A stretch of 64,000 bases of DNA from Rubrivivax gelatinosus (GTDB taxonomy: Bacteria > Pseudomonadota > Gammaproteobacteria > Burkholderiales > Burkholderiaceae_C): assembly GCF_016583785.1 (NCBI RefSeq), contig NZ_NRRU01000004.1:30309-94308 (forward strand). The letters run 5' to 3'. Below are positions 49,597 to 58,247 of the stretch, in pieces (positions within the stretch are counted from its first letter, which is position 1; each line of letters starts with the position of its first letter). The notes under the pieces are model-generated. The model was not told the DNA's origin, made no database searches, and was given only the letters and a program-made list of their open reading frames with translations. Both the position numbers and the translations under genes were made by a program.

Positions 49597-49974
49597 TCAG
49601 GCGGTCTGGGCGAGCTGCGTCGCATGCGCGCCGACGACGTCGCCCTGGTACTGGCCCGGGAAGCGGCCGAGCGTGCGCAGCGCCACCGTGTGGTCCTGGT
49701 CGGCGCGCATCTGGGCGGCGTCGAAGCCGCAGCGCTGCAGCAGCGGCAGCATGTCGGCGACGACGTCGCCGCTGGCGATCAGCTCGCCGGCGTAGCGCAG
49801 CCGCATGCGCAGCAGCACCGCCTGCGAGTAGGCGCGGCCGTCGGTCCACTTCGGGAACTGCAGCACGACGGCGCCGGCGGCAGCGATCTCGTCGCGGCGC
49901 GCCAGCACGTCCTCGGCGTTGTCGAAGGCGAGTGCGGCGGCGGGCAGCGGGGTGTCGGCAGGGATCAGGCGCAT
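49597..49974 (-). CDS. DUF934 protein of the sulfite reduction operon
   Basis: The 125-residue protein matches DUF934: VVLQFPKWTDGRAYSQAVLL, LRYAGELIASGDVVADMLPLL, RCGFDAAQMRADQD and GRFPGQYQGD. The family always accompanies sulfite or nitrite reductase genes in Proteobacteria, and its role is unproven; a helper in siroheme enzyme function is likely. It lies 15 bases after cysI and five bases before cysH. Confidence 0.9.
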   Translation of the reverse strand: MRLIPADTPLPAAALAFDNAEDVLARRDEIAAAGAVVLQFPKWTDGRAYSQAVLLRMRLRYAGELIASGDVVADMLPLLQRCGFDAAQMRADQDHTVALRTLGRFPGQYQGDVVGAHATQLAQTA

Positions 49975-49989
49975 GCTCGGCTTTCGGAT

Positions 49990-51702
49990 TCAGGCTTCGG
50001 CCGTGGCCGTGGTGCGGCGCACGGCGTCGGCGGCGGCGCGCAGCGGCGCGGTGCCCACGCGGCGCACGGTATCGACGAAACGTTCGCCGTCGTGGCGGTC
50101 GCGGCGATAGAGCGCGACCAGCGCCTCGACGACGTCGGGCACTTCATCGGCCGAGAAGGCGGGGCCTATGACCTTGCCGGGCGCCGCCGGGCCGCTGGCG
50201 AGCGAGCCGTCGGAGCCGGCGACCGTCACCTGGTACCACTCGCTGCCGTCCTTGTCGACGCCGAGGATGCCGATGTGGCCGGTGTGGTGGTGGCCGCAGG
50301 AGTTCATGCAGCCGCTGATGTGCAGGTCCAGGTCGCCGATGTCCTCGAGCAGTTCGAGGTCCTCGAAACGTTCGCGGATCGCCGCGGCGACCGGGATCGA
50401 GCGCGCGTTGGCCAGCGCGCACAGGTCGCCGCCGGGGCAGGCGATCATGTCGGTCAGCAGGCCGATGTTCGGGGTCGCGAAGCCGTCTTCGCGTGCCGCC
50501 AGCCAGAGCGCACGCAGCTCGGTCTCGGCGACCCAGGGCAGCAGCAGGTTCTGGTCGTGGGTGACGCGGATCTCGCCGTGGCTGAAGCGCTCGGCCAGCT
50601 CCGCGGCGCGGTCCATCTGGTCGGCCGTGACGTCGCCCGGCGCCAGGCCGGCGCGCTTGAGCGACAGCGTCACGGCGCGGTAGCCGGCGAGGCGGTGCGG
50701 TTGAACGTTGCGCTCGAGCCAGCGGGTGTAGGCGCGCGGTGCGTCGGCTTCGACGGCCGGCGCGGCCTCGGCAGCAGCGCTCACCGGGGCGACGAAATGG
50801 GCGGCGACACGATCGAGTTCGGCCTGCGGCAGCTCGATGGCGCCGTCGGCCAGCAGCGACTCGTACTCGGCGTGGACCTCGCGGATGAACTGCTCGCCCA
50901 GCGCCTTCACCAGGATCTTGATGCGCGCCTTGTAGAGGTTGTCGCGGCGGCCGTGCAGGTTGTAGACGCGCACCACGGCTTCGATGAAGACGAGGATGCG
51001 CTGCCAGGGCACGAAGCCAGCGACTTCGGTGGCGATGACCGGCGTGCGGCCCATGCCGCCGCCGACCAGCACCTTGAAGCCGACCTCGCCCTGTTCGTTG
51101 CGCAGCAGCTGCAGGCCGACGTCGTGCCAGGCGATGACGGCGCGGTCGTCGCGCGCGCCGGTCACCGCGACCTTGAACTTGCGCGGCAGGAAGGCGAACT
51201 CGGGGTGCAGCGTGCTCCACTGGCGCAGCAGCTCGCAGTAGGGACGCGGGTCGACGTCTTCGTCGGGCGCGATGCCGGCGAGCGCGTCGGTCGTGACGTT
51301 GCGAATGCAGTTGCCGCTGGTCTGCACGCCGTGCAGGTCGGCTTCGGCCAGCAGCTCCATCACGTCGGCCGAACGGTCGAGCGGGATCCAGTTGAACTGG
51401 CAGTTGTGACGCGTCGTGAAGTGGCCGAAACCGCCGCGTTCGGCGGGCGTGCCGGCGTCCTGCAGGTCGAACTCGCGCGCCACCCGGGCCAGCGCACGCA
51501 GCTGGCGCGAGGACAGTTCGCCGTAGGGCACGGCGACACGCGCCATCGGCGCGTGGCGCTGGACGTACCAGCCGTTCTGCAGGCGCAGCGGGCGGAACAG
51601 GTCGTCCGAGAGCTGGCCGGCCAGGTTGCGTTCGAGCTGGTCGCGGTATTGCGCGGCCCGGGCCCGGATGAACTGGCGATCGAAGTCGGTGTACTGGTAC
51701 AT
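49990..51702 (-). CDS. cysI: Sulfite reductase hemoprotein (siroheme/[4Fe-4S])
   Basis: The 570-residue enzyme takes sulfite to sulfide by six electrons. Duplicated nitrite/sulfite-reductase domains are visible: FTTRHNCQFNWIPLDRSADV and VQTSGNCIRNVTTD in the first half, and IACPGGDLCALANARSIPVA plus ISGCMNSCGHHHTGHIG (Cys cluster ligands) in the second. No CysJ flavoprotein is encoded here, so electrons may come from the ferredoxin and its reductase downstream, which is inference. It is the first gene of the operon. Confidence 0.92.
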   Translation of the reverse strand: MYQYTDFDRQFIRARAAQYRDQLERNLAGQLSDDLFRPLRLQNGWYVQRHAPMARVAVPYGELSSRQLRALARVAREFDLQDAGTPAERGGFGHFTTRHNCQFNWIPLDRSADVMELLAEADLHGVQTSGNCIRNVTTDALAGIAPDEDVDPRPYCELLRQWSTLHPEFAFLPRKFKVAVTGARDDRAVIAWHDVGLQLLRNEQGEVGFKVLVGGGMGRTPVIATEVAGFVPWQRILVFIEAVVRVYNLHGRRDNLYKARIKILVKALGEQFIREVHAEYESLLADGAIELPQAELDRVAAHFVAPVSAAAEAAPAVEADAPRAYTRWLERNVQPHRLAGYRAVTLSLKRAGLAPGDVTADQMDRAAELAERFSHGEIRVTHDQNLLLPWVAETELRALWLAAREDGFATPNIGLLTDMIACPGGDLCALANARSIPVAAAIRERFEDLELLEDIGDLDLHISGCMNSCGHHHTGHIGILGVDKDGSEWYQVTVAGSDGSLASGPAAPGKVIGPAFSADEVPDVVEALVALYRRDRHDGERFVDTVRRVGTAPLRAAADAVRRTTATAEA

Positions 51703-51764
51703 GAACGGCTGGCTCTTCTTGAGGCCCGGACTCTAGAGACTAGCCTTATAGGTGAAAAGAACAA

Positions 51765-51781
51765 ATAAGTGACGTGCTTAT
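51765..51781. promoter_or_regulatory. Candidate CysB-type LysR-regulator site
   Basis: ATAAG-TGACGTG-CTTAT is an inverted repeat with LysR-type T-N11-A geometry, 63 bases upstream of cysI in the divergent gap. Two further CTTAT/ATGAGTAAG elements lie around it (51745, 51793). CysB or a relative is the likely binder. Confidence 0.4.
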
Positions 51782-51824
51782 CGCTCATGGTTATGAGTAA
51801 GCCTTCTTACAATGGCCCTCGACC

Positions 51825-52721
51825 ATGCGCAGACTTCTCGGGACGCTCGCCGTCCTTCTCCTGGCCGCGTGCCAGAGCGTGCCGCCCTCGGCACCGATCC
51901 ACACCCATCCGGCCCCCGACACCACCGCGATCAAGGCGCCGCCGCGGCCTCCACGCGTCGGCCTGGCGCTGGGCGGTGGCGCGGCGCGCGGCTTCTCGCA
52001 CATCGGCGTGATCCAGGTGCTGGAAGAAAACGGCATTCGCCCCGACCTGGTCGCCGGCACCTCCGCCGGCAGCCTGGTGGCCGCGCTCTACGCTTCGGGC
52101 AAGACCGGCGCCGAACTCGGCATGCTGGCGATGACGATGGACGAGGGCGCGATCACCGACTGGGCCTTCCCCGGGCGCGCCTTGCTGCGCGGCGAGGCGC
52201 TGGCGCGCTACGTGCGCGAGCACACCGGCGGCCGCGCGATCGAGCAGATGCGCCTGCCGCTGGGCATCGTCGCGACCGACCTGGACAGCGGCGCGGCCAT
52301 CCTGTTCCAGCGTGGCGACACCGGCACTGCGGTGCGCGCTTCGAGCGCGGTGCCGGCGGTGTTCCAGCCGGTGACGATAGGCGGGCGCGAATACGTCGAC
52401 GGCGGCCTGGTCTCGCCGGTGCCGGTGCGTTTCGTGCGCCAGATGGGCGCCGAGCTCGTGATCGCGATCGACATCTCGGCCGTGCCCGACGGCGCGCCCA
52501 CCGGCGACGCGATGAAGATGCTGCTGCAGACCTTCTCGATCATGAGCCGCAGCATCAATGCCTACGAACTGCGCGACGCCGACATCGTGCTGCGCCCGGC
52601 GCTGGCCGGCGTCTCCAGCGCCGACTTCGCGGCGCGCCGACGCTCGATCCAGGCCGGCCGCGAAGCGGCGCTGGCGGCGCTGCCGGCGATCAAGGCCAGG
52701 ATCGCGGCCGCGACTCACTGA
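51825..52721 (+). CDS. Patatin-like phospholipase lipoprotein
   Basis: The 298-residue protein carries a lipoprotein signal (LLGTLAVLLLAAC, lipidation at Cys16). The patatin core shows the oxyanion loop GLALGGGAARGFSHIGVIQV, the nucleophile elbow AGTSAGSLVAALYASG with the catalytic Ser, and the Asp in YVDGGLVSPVPV. It would hydrolyse acyl esters at the inner face of the outer membrane or the outer face of the inner one. It is followed by the DMT transporter after ten bases. Confidence 0.88.
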   Translation: MRRLLGTLAVLLLAACQSVPPSAPIHTHPAPDTTAIKAPPRPPRVGLALGGGAARGFSHIGVIQVLEENGIRPDLVAGTSAGSLVAALYASGKTGAELGMLAMTMDEGAITDWAFPGRALLRGEALARYVREHTGGRAIEQMRLPLGIVATDLDSGAAILFQRGDTGTAVRASSAVPAVFQPVTIGGREYVDGGLVSPVPVRFVRQMGAELVIAIDISAVPDGAPTGDAMKMLLQTFSIMSRSINAYELRDADIVLRPALAGVSSADFAARRRSIQAGREAALAALPAIKARIAAATH

Positions 52722-52731
52722 GCGAGGTCCG

Positions 52732-53625
52732 GTGCCCGATCGCGCCACGCAGCCCTCATGGCCCTTCAGCCGCCAGGAAGCGGCGCTGATCGCGATCACG
52801 ATGCTCTGGGGCACGACCTTCCTGATCGTGCACCTGGCGATGCGGCACAGCGGGCCGTTCTTCTTCGTCGGCCTGCGCTTCGTGACGGCGGGCGTCGTCG
52901 CCCTCGTCGTGTTCCGGCGCGTGCTGGCCGGGCTGACGCGCCAGGAGCTGTTCGCCGGGCTCGCGGTCGGGGTCTCGATCTTCCTCGGCTACGGCCTGCA
53001 GACGCTGGGGCTGCAGACGATCAGCAGCAGCAAGTCGGCCTTCATCACCGCCTTGTACGTGCCGCTGGTGCCACTGCTGCAGTGGCTGGTGCTGCGTGAG
53101 GCGCCGCGGCCGCTGGCGCTCGTCGGCATCGTGCTGGCGTTCGCCGGCCTGGTGCTGCTGGCCGGCCCCGAGGCCGGCGGCGGCGCGGTCGGGCCGGGTG
53201 AACTGGCCACCATCCTCAGCGCCTTCGCGATCGCGGCCGAGATCCTGCTGATCGGGCGCTTCGCGCGCCGCGTCGACGTGCGCCGCATCACCGCGGTGCA
53301 GTTGCTGAGCGCCGGGCTGCTGGCCTGGCTGGTGATGCCGGTGCTGGGCGAGACGCTGCCGGCTTTCTCGTGGGTCTGGCTGGGTGCGGCGCTGGGCCTG
53401 GGTGCGGCCAGCGTGCTGATCCAGCTGGCGATCAACTGGGCGCAGCGTTCGGTGCCGCCACTGCGCGCGACCATCATCTACGCCGGCGAGCCGGTCTGGG
53501 GCGGCGTCGTCGGCCGGCTCGCCGGCGACCGGCTCCCGCCCGAGGCTTTCGCCGGCGCCGCGCTGGTGCTGCTGGGCACGTTGGTGAGCGGGCTGCGGCC
53601 GCAGCGGCGCCCGGACAGCCGCTGA
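52732..53625 (+). CDS. EamA/DMT-family metabolite exporter
   Basis: The 297-residue membrane protein has ten helices in two EamA repeats: IAITMLWGTTFLIVHLAMRH at the first and GAASVLIQLAINWAQRSVPP in the second. The substrate is unknown; the family exports amino acids, amines or drugs. The GTG at 52732 is chosen with GAGCGAGG upstream; the frame upstream overlaps the patatin gene without coding character. Confidence 0.82.
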   Translation: MPDRATQPSWPFSRQEAALIAITMLWGTTFLIVHLAMRHSGPFFFVGLRFVTAGVVALVVFRRVLAGLTRQELFAGLAVGVSIFLGYGLQTLGLQTISSSKSAFITALYVPLVPLLQWLVLREAPRPLALVGIVLAFAGLVLLAGPEAGGGAVGPGELATILSAFAIAAEILLIGRFARRVDVRRITAVQLLSAGLLAWLVMPVLGETLPAFSWVWLGAALGLGAASVLIQLAINWAQRSVPPLRATIIYAGEPVWGGVVGRLAGDRLPPEAFAGAALVLLGTLVSGLRPQRRPDSR

Positions 53626-53632
53626 TGCCGGT

Positions 53633-54055
53633 TCAGCGGTTGAAGTCGCCCGACGACTCGGGCTGGTAGACGATCTCGGCGACACGCGCCGTGTGGGTCT
53701 CGCCGGCGGGACCCTGCCACTGCAGCTCTTCGTCCAGGCGGGCGCCGAGCAGGCTCAGGCCCAGGGGCGAGAACACCGACAGGCTGCTGTCGGCGGCATC
53801 GGCCTGGGCCGGATAGACGAGCGTGACCTCGAAGCTGTCGCCGCGCGGGCGCTGCAGGCGCACGCGCGAGCGCATCGTCACGACGTTCGGCGCGATGGCC
53901 TCGGGGTCGACCAGTTCGGCCATGTCCAGCAGGTCCAGAGCCTGCTCGGCGGCTTCGGCGGGCACGTTGAGGCCGGCACGCGGCACGGTCAACAGGTTGA
54001 AGAGGCGGACGTGGTCGAGCCAGCTCAGCTGGCGCTCGGTGGCAAGGTGGTTCAA
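53633..54055 (-). CDS. rnk: Rnk/GreA C-terminal-like regulator
   Basis: This 140-residue protein resembles Rnk, which binds RNA polymerase in the secondary channel. It has a short N-terminal helical arm (LSWLDHVRLFNLL) and a GreA/GreB C-terminal FKBP-like domain (VTMRSRVRLQRPRGDSFEVT, then SVFSPLGLSLLGARLDEELQ). No ATG gives a sensible length. The TTG at 54055 has GGAG six bases away and yields the family length of about 136–140, so it is preferred to an ATG at 54211 that adds unrelated sequence. It is convergent with the exporter gene. Confidence 0.75.
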   Translation of the reverse strand: MNHLATERQLSWLDHVRLFNLLTVPRAGLNVPAEAAEQALDLLDMAELVDPEAIAPNVVTMRSRVRLQRPRGDSFEVTLVYPAQADAADSSLSVFSPLGLSLLGARLDEELQWQGPAGETHTARVAEIVYQPESSGDFNR

Positions 54056-54345
54056 GTGCTGCTCCGGATGGTGGGCGCGCGCAGGCGCGACGGTTCCCCG
54101 GGTGGAGCCCGACGACCGAGTGGGAACGAAGAAGGGGGAGGGAAGGGTGGTCGCCGGGCTCAGGAGAGTGCGGCGATACCTGCATGCATCTGCCCGGTGC
54201 CGTGCAGGCACGCGCCGACGCCGGCGATCGGGCCGGTGGCTGGCGTGCGGAGCAGGCGGGTGCGCATGCGAACCATCTTAAGCGCGGCGCCGGCGCCCGC
54301 GACGATGGGCCCGGAGCGCCCGGGCTCTTGCGGCCAGGCGGCTCA

Positions 54346-54374
54346 CAAAACAAAAGGCCCGGAGGACCCGGGCC
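54346..54374 (-). terminator. Rho-independent terminator after the phasin gene
   Basis: On the minus strand GGCCCGGG-TCC-TCCGGGCC forms a strong hairpin followed by TTTTGTTTTG. It lies about 110 bases after the phasin stop and fits its terminator. Confidence 0.75.
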
Positions 54375-54482
54375 GAAGATACCCTTTGCTGTCGGGTACC
54401 GAGGAGACAACCTTCCAGAGAACGCCGGGGTTGCCCCCGGCATCACTCAACTGCGGGCTTGCTCCGCGATTTCAAGTGCCGT

Positions 54483-55040
54483 TCAGGCGGCGCGCTTGCT
54501 GCCGCGGCTGGCGGTCTGGGTCGCCTTGACGGCGGTGTTGGTCACGGCCTGGAAGTTCGCTTCGGCGACTTCGGCGGCCTGCTTGGCGGCCTTCTGCACG
54601 CTCTCGAACGCGTTGTTCGCGGCGGCGACGGCCGAGCGCACCAGCGCGGCGGCGTTCTCGGTGCCCGCGGGCGCGTTCTTCACGGCGTTGTCGACCACCG
54701 CCAGCACCGTCTTCTGGGCTTCGGCCAGCGTCGCTTCGCTCACCTTGGTGATTTCGGCGTTGGTGCCGGCGACGATGTCATACAGGTGGCGGCTGTAGGC
54801 GGCGGCCTTTTCGGCCGTGGGCTGCAGCAGGCTGGCTTGCAGGGCCAGCAGTTCCTGCGGATCCTTGACCGACAGCGCGGCCTTGGTCGTCTCGGCCAGT
54901 TCGTTCAGCGAAGTCTTGGCGACCTGAAGGTTCAGTTCGACCAGCTTCTCGACGCCTTCGAAAGCCTTGTTCGTCAGGCCGAACAGGGTCTCGACCTGGG
55001 CCTTTTGCGCGGCAAGCCACTGTTCCGGGGTATAGGTCAT
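54483..55040 (-). CDS. phaP: Phasin, polyhydroxyalkanoate granule protein
   Basis: The 185-residue helical protein begins [20 protein letters not shown], the typical Phasin_2 start, and continues with [20 protein letters not shown] and a long amphipathic coiled region, ending in an Ala/Lys-rich tail (RGSKRAA). Phasins coat PHA granules and are among the most abundant proteins in PHA producers. The ATG at 55040 has GGAGA upstream. The promoter region holds two palindromes that fit PhaR binding, so granule-dependent repression is likely. Confidence 0.9.
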   Translation of the reverse strand: MTYTPEQWLAAQKAQVETLFGLTNKAFEGVEKLVELNLQVAKTSLNELAETTKAALSVKDPQELLALQASLLQPTAEKAAAYSRHLYDIVAGTNAEITKVSEATLAEAQKTVLAVVDNAVKNAPAGTENAAALVRSAVAAANNAFESVQKAAKQAAEVAEANFQAVTNTAVKATQTASRGSKRAA

Positions 55041-55067
55041 GTCGATCTCCGAGTTGGGTGGGAAATA

Positions 55068-55086
55068 TTTGCTGCACCGCAGCATG
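55068..55086. promoter_or_regulatory. PhaR-type operator, site 1
   Basis: TTTGCTGCACCGCAGCATG contains the inverted repeat TGCTGC-ACC-GCAGCA, 28 bases ahead of the phasin start. It matches site 2 at 17 of 19 positions when reversed. Confidence 0.6.
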
Positions 55087-55126
55087 AGTGCCAGTATAGG
55101 CAGGCCGTCCGGTGATGCAAGCCCTT

Positions 55127-55145
55127 TTTGCTGCGGTGCAGCAAA
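55127..55145. promoter_or_regulatory. PhaR-type operator, site 2
   Basis: TTTGCTGCGGTGCAGCAAA is a perfect eight-base-arm palindrome around GGT. It lies 28 bases before the HDAC-family gene start and 59 bases from site 1, so one protein could bridge both sites or control both directions. Confidence 0.6.
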
Positions 55146-55173
55146 CTAGGGGGCGCTTCCTAGAATCGCCCCG

Positions 55174-56118
55174 ATGCGCGCCTTCAGTTCGGACCGTTTC
55201 GTGCTGCCGCTGCCGGCGGGGCATCCGTTCCCGATGGCCAAGTACCGGTTGTTGCATGCCGCGGTCGCCGCGACGCTGCCCGGCATCCGGATCCACGAGG
55301 CGCCACCGGCGAGCGACGGTGAACTGGCGCTGGCGCACGAGCCCGCCTGGATCACGGCGGTCACCGAAGGCACGACCAGCGCCGCCCAGCAGCGCGAGAT
55401 CGGCTTCCCGTGGAGCGAGGCGATGGTCGACCGTGCCCGGCGTTCGGTCGGCGCGACGATCGCGGCCGCCCGCGCCGCCTTGTTCGACGGCGACGGCGTC
55501 GCCGCCAACCTGGCCGGCGGCACGCATCACGCGTATGCGCACAAAGGCTCGGGCTACTGCGTCTTCAACGACGTCGCGGTGGCGGCGCGGCTGATGCAGG
55601 CCGAATGGCACCGGGCCCGGCGCGGCGGGCTGCGTGTGCTGGTGGTCGATCTCGACGTGCACCAGGGCAACGGCAGCGCGGCCATCTTCGCCGACGACCC
55701 GACGGTCTTCACGCTGTCGCTGCACGGCGCGAAGAACTTCCCGCTGCGCAAGGAGGCGAGTGACCTCGACGTCGAACTGCCCGACGGCTGCGCCGACGCC
55801 GAGTACCTGGCGGCGCTGGATGCCGCACTCGAGGAGACCTGGCGCCGCCTGGGCACGCCACCCGGCCTGGCCTTTTATCTCGCCGGTGCCGACCCGCACG
55901 AGAACGACCGCCTCGGCCGGCTCCAGCTGAGCGCCGAAGGCCTGGCCGAGCGCGACCGGCGTGTCTTCGCCGCGCTCGCCGCACGCCGCATCCCGGTGGC
56001 GGTGACGATGGCCGGCGGCTATGGCCGCGACATCGCCGTCACCGTCGAGATCCAGCGCCGCACGCTGGAACACGCCTTGGGCGCGCAGCGCGCCTGGGCC
56101 GGAGAATCGCCCGCATGA
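55174..56118 (+). CDS. Histone deacetylase-family amidohydrolase
   Basis: The 314-residue enzyme belongs to the class that includes acetoin utilisation protein and acetylpolyamine amidohydrolases. Zinc-site motifs are visible: NLAGGTHHAYAHKGSGYCVF (catalytic His pair), VLVVDLDVHQGNGSAAIF (Asp and His ligands), FYLAGADPHENDRLG (Asp ligand) and the final VTMAGGYGRD (Gly-Gly-Tyr). The substrate, an acetylated small molecule or protein, is unknown. It opens a four-gene run with overlapping starts. Confidence 0.88.
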   Translation: MRAFSSDRFVLPLPAGHPFPMAKYRLLHAAVAATLPGIRIHEAPPASDGELALAHEPAWITAVTEGTTSAAQQREIGFPWSEAMVDRARRSVGATIAAARAALFDGDGVAANLAGGTHHAYAHKGSGYCVFNDVAVAARLMQAEWHRARRGGLRVLVVDLDVHQGNGSAAIFADDPTVFTLSLHGAKNFPLRKEASDLDVELPDGCADAEYLAALDAALEETWRRLGTPPGLAFYLAGADPHENDRLGRLQLSAEGLAERDRRVFAALAARRIPVAVTMAGGYGRDIAVTVEIQRRTLEHALGAQRAWAGESPA

Positions 56119-56558
56119 GCCACCGCCCGCAGCCGCTGCCGCGCAGCCACTACCCGCGCTACGACACGATCACGACACGCTGGATGGACAACGACGCCTA
56201 CGGCCACGTCAACAACGTCGTCTACTACAGCTTCTTCGACACCGCTGTGAACCGCTGGCTGATCGCCGCCGGCGCGCTCGATCCGCATGCCGGCGATGTC
56301 ATCGGCCTCGTGGTCGAAACCCAGTGCCGCTACTTCGCGCCGCTGTCCTTCCCGCAGCGCGTCGAGGCCGGGCTGCGCGTCGCGCACATCGGCCGCTCCA
56401 GCGTGCGCTACGAGCTCGGCCTGTTCGCCGAAGGCGAGCCGCTGACGGCTGCCGCCGGCCACTTCGTGCACGTCTACGTCGACCGGGCCACGCGGCGCCC
56501 GGTCGCGCTGCCCCCGGCGCTGGTCGCCGCCCTGCAACCGCTGGTCCTTCCCGCATGA
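56115..56558 (+). CDS. 4HBT-type acyl-CoA thioesterase
   Basis: The 147-residue hot-dog protein has the catalytic region TRWMDNDAYGHVNNVVYYSF with the Asp of the 4-hydroxybenzoyl-CoA thioesterase family, then VVETQCRYFAPLSFPQRVEA and the C-terminal GHFVHVYVDRATRRPV. It would hydrolyse acyl-CoA in the cytoplasm. It overlaps the preceding gene by four bases and the next by four. Confidence 0.88.
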   Translation: MSHRPQPLPRSHYPRYDTITTRWMDNDAYGHVNNVVYYSFFDTAVNRWLIAAGALDPHAGDVIGLVVETQCRYFAPLSFPQRVEAGLRVAHIGRSSVRYELGLFAEGEPLTAAAGHFVHVYVDRATRRPVALPPALVAALQPLVLPA

Positions 56559-57253
56559 CGCCCACGCCCGAATCCATCGCCGCGGTCGACGCCGCGATCA
56601 GCTCGCGCCGCTCGATCCGCGCCTTCCGTCCCGACCCGGTGCCACGCGCGACCGTCGAGCGCATCCTCGAACTCGCCTCGCGTGCGCCCTCGGGCACCAA
56701 CGTGCAGCCCTGGAAGGTGACGGTGCTCACCGGCGCGGCCCAGGCGCGGCTGTCGGCACGCATCCGCGCCGCCTACGACGACCCGGCCGAACGGGCGCGC
56801 CACGCCGAGGAGTACGACTACTACCCCGCCGAGTGGGTCTCGCCCTACATCGAGCGCCGGCGCAAGGTCGGCTGGGACCTGTACGGGCTGCTGGGCATCG
56901 CCAAGGGTGACAAGGCGCGCATGCACGAGCAGCACGGCCGCAACTACGCCTTCTTCGGTGCGCCGGTGGGCCTGATCTTCACGATATCGCGCGTGCTCGG
57001 CCAGGGCAGCTGGCTGGACTACGGCATGTTCCTGCAGAACGTGATGGTCGCCGCCCGTGCGCGCGGCCTGGACACCTGCCCGCAGGCCGCCTTCACGCAG
57101 TTCCACCGCATCGTCGCCGACGAGCTGGCCCTGCCGCAGGACGAGATGCTCGTCTGCGGCATGGCTCTCGGTTTTGCCGACCCCGAAGCGCCCGAGAATG
57201 CCCTCGTCACCGAGCGCGAGCCCGTCGCGGGTTTCGCGCGTTTCCTGGAGTAG
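56555..57253 (+). CDS. Nitroreductase-family oxidoreductase
   Basis: The 232-residue FMN enzyme shows SSRRSIRAFRPDPVPRATVE, ASRAPSGTNVQPWKVTVLTG and a C-terminal MLVCGMALGFADPEAPENAL, all typical of nitroreductases that use NAD(P)H. It is longer and more canonical than the small nitroreductase at 2854–3435. The ATG at 56555 overlaps the thioesterase stop, so the two are coupled. Confidence 0.9.
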   Translation: MTPTPESIAAVDAAISSRRSIRAFRPDPVPRATVERILELASRAPSGTNVQPWKVTVLTGAAQARLSARIRAAYDDPAERARHAEEYDYYPAEWVSPYIERRRKVGWDLYGLLGIAKGDKARMHEQHGRNYAFFGAPVGLIFTISRVLGQGSWLDYGMFLQNVMVAARARGLDTCPQAAFTQFHRIVADELALPQDEMLVCGMALGFADPEAPENALVTEREPVAGFARFLE

Positions 57254-57260
57254 TCGCCGC

Positions 57261-58247
57261 ATGTCCCGTACCGCCGTGCTCGTCGCCCGAGCCGTATTTC
57301 CCGAAGTCGTCGAACGCCTGAAGCAGCACTTCGACGTCGAAGCCAACCCCGACGACACGGCCTGGAGCCGCGACGAGCTGCGCGCCCGCCTGGCCGGCAA
57401 GTCCGGCCTGCTGGCCACCGGCAGCGTGCCGGTCGACGCCGGTCTGCTCGACGCCTGCCCGCAGCTGCGTGTCGTCGCCAACATGGCGGTGGGCTACAAC
57501 AACCTCGACATCCCCGCCTTCAATGCCCGCGGCGTGCTGGCGACGAACACGCCCGAGGTGCTGACCGAAACCACCGCCGACTTCGGCTTCGGCCTGATGC
57601 TGGCGGCCGCGCGCCGCATGAGCGAGGCCGAGCGCTACCTGCGCGCCGGCGAGTGGAAACGCTGGCGCTACGACACGCTGACCGGCAGCGACGTGCACGG
57701 CGCGACGCTGGGCATCCTCGGCATGGGCCGCATCGGCCAGGCGATCGCACGCCGCGGCGCGCTCGGTTTCGGCATGAAGGTCATCTATCACAACCGCAGC
57801 CGGCTGCCGGCCGAGCAGGAAGCACCGATCGGCGCGCGCTGGGTCGACAAGGCGACGCTGCTGGCCGAGGCCGACCACCTGGTGCTGGTGCTGCCCTACA
57901 GCCCCGAGAGCCATCACGCCATCGGCGCGGCCGAGCTGGCGGCGATGAAGCCGACGGCGACGCTGACCAACGTCGCGCGCGGCGGCATCGTCGACGACCG
58001 GGCGCTGATCGCGGCGCTGCGCGAACGCCGCATCGCCGCCGCCGCGCTCGACGTCTACGAAGGCGAGCCGGCCTTCGATCCCGGTTTCCTGGATCTGCCC
58101 AACGTCGTGCTGACGCCGCACATCGCCAGCGCGACGGTGGCGACGCGGCGTGCGATGGCCGAGCTGGCGGCCGACAACCTGATCGCGGCGCTGACCGGCG
58201 GCACGCCGCCGACACCGATCAACCCCGAGGTGCTGGCGGCGCGCTGA
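57261..58247 (+). CDS. D-2-hydroxyacid dehydrogenase (glyoxylate/hydroxypyruvate reductase type)
   Basis: The 328-residue enzyme has the NAD(P)-binding motif TLGILGMGRIGQAIARRG, the substrate-loop MAVGYNNLDIPAFNARG, VARGGIVDDRAL with the catalytic Arg environment, and the Glu/His pair ALDVYEGEP and LTPHIASAT. It fits the glyoxylate/D-glycerate dehydrogenase branch and would reduce glyoxylate or hydroxypyruvate. It is seven bases after the nitroreductase gene, and convergent with otsB immediately after. Confidence 0.87.
   Translation: MSRTAVLVARAVFPEVVERLKQHFDVEANPDDTAWSRDELRARLAGKSGLLATGSVPVDAGLLDACPQLRVVANMAVGYNNLDIPAFNARGVLATNTPEVLTETTADFGFGLMLAAARRMSEAERYLRAGEWKRWRYDTLTGSDVHGATLGILGMGRIGQAIARRGALGFGMKVIYHNRSRLPAEQEAPIGARWVDKATLLAEADHLVLVLPYSPESHHAIGAAELAAMKPTATLTNVARGGIVDDRALIAALRERRIAAAALDVYEGEPAFDPGFLDLPNVVLTPHIASATVATRRAMAELAADNLIAALTGGTPPTPINPEVLAAR

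Noticed and set aside
49624..51768. 714-codon open frame on the plus strand opposite cysI and DUF934
   Set aside because: It is a by-product of high GC. Its protein is repetitive in Val, Ala, Asp and Gln with no motif, whereas the minus strand encodes clear families.
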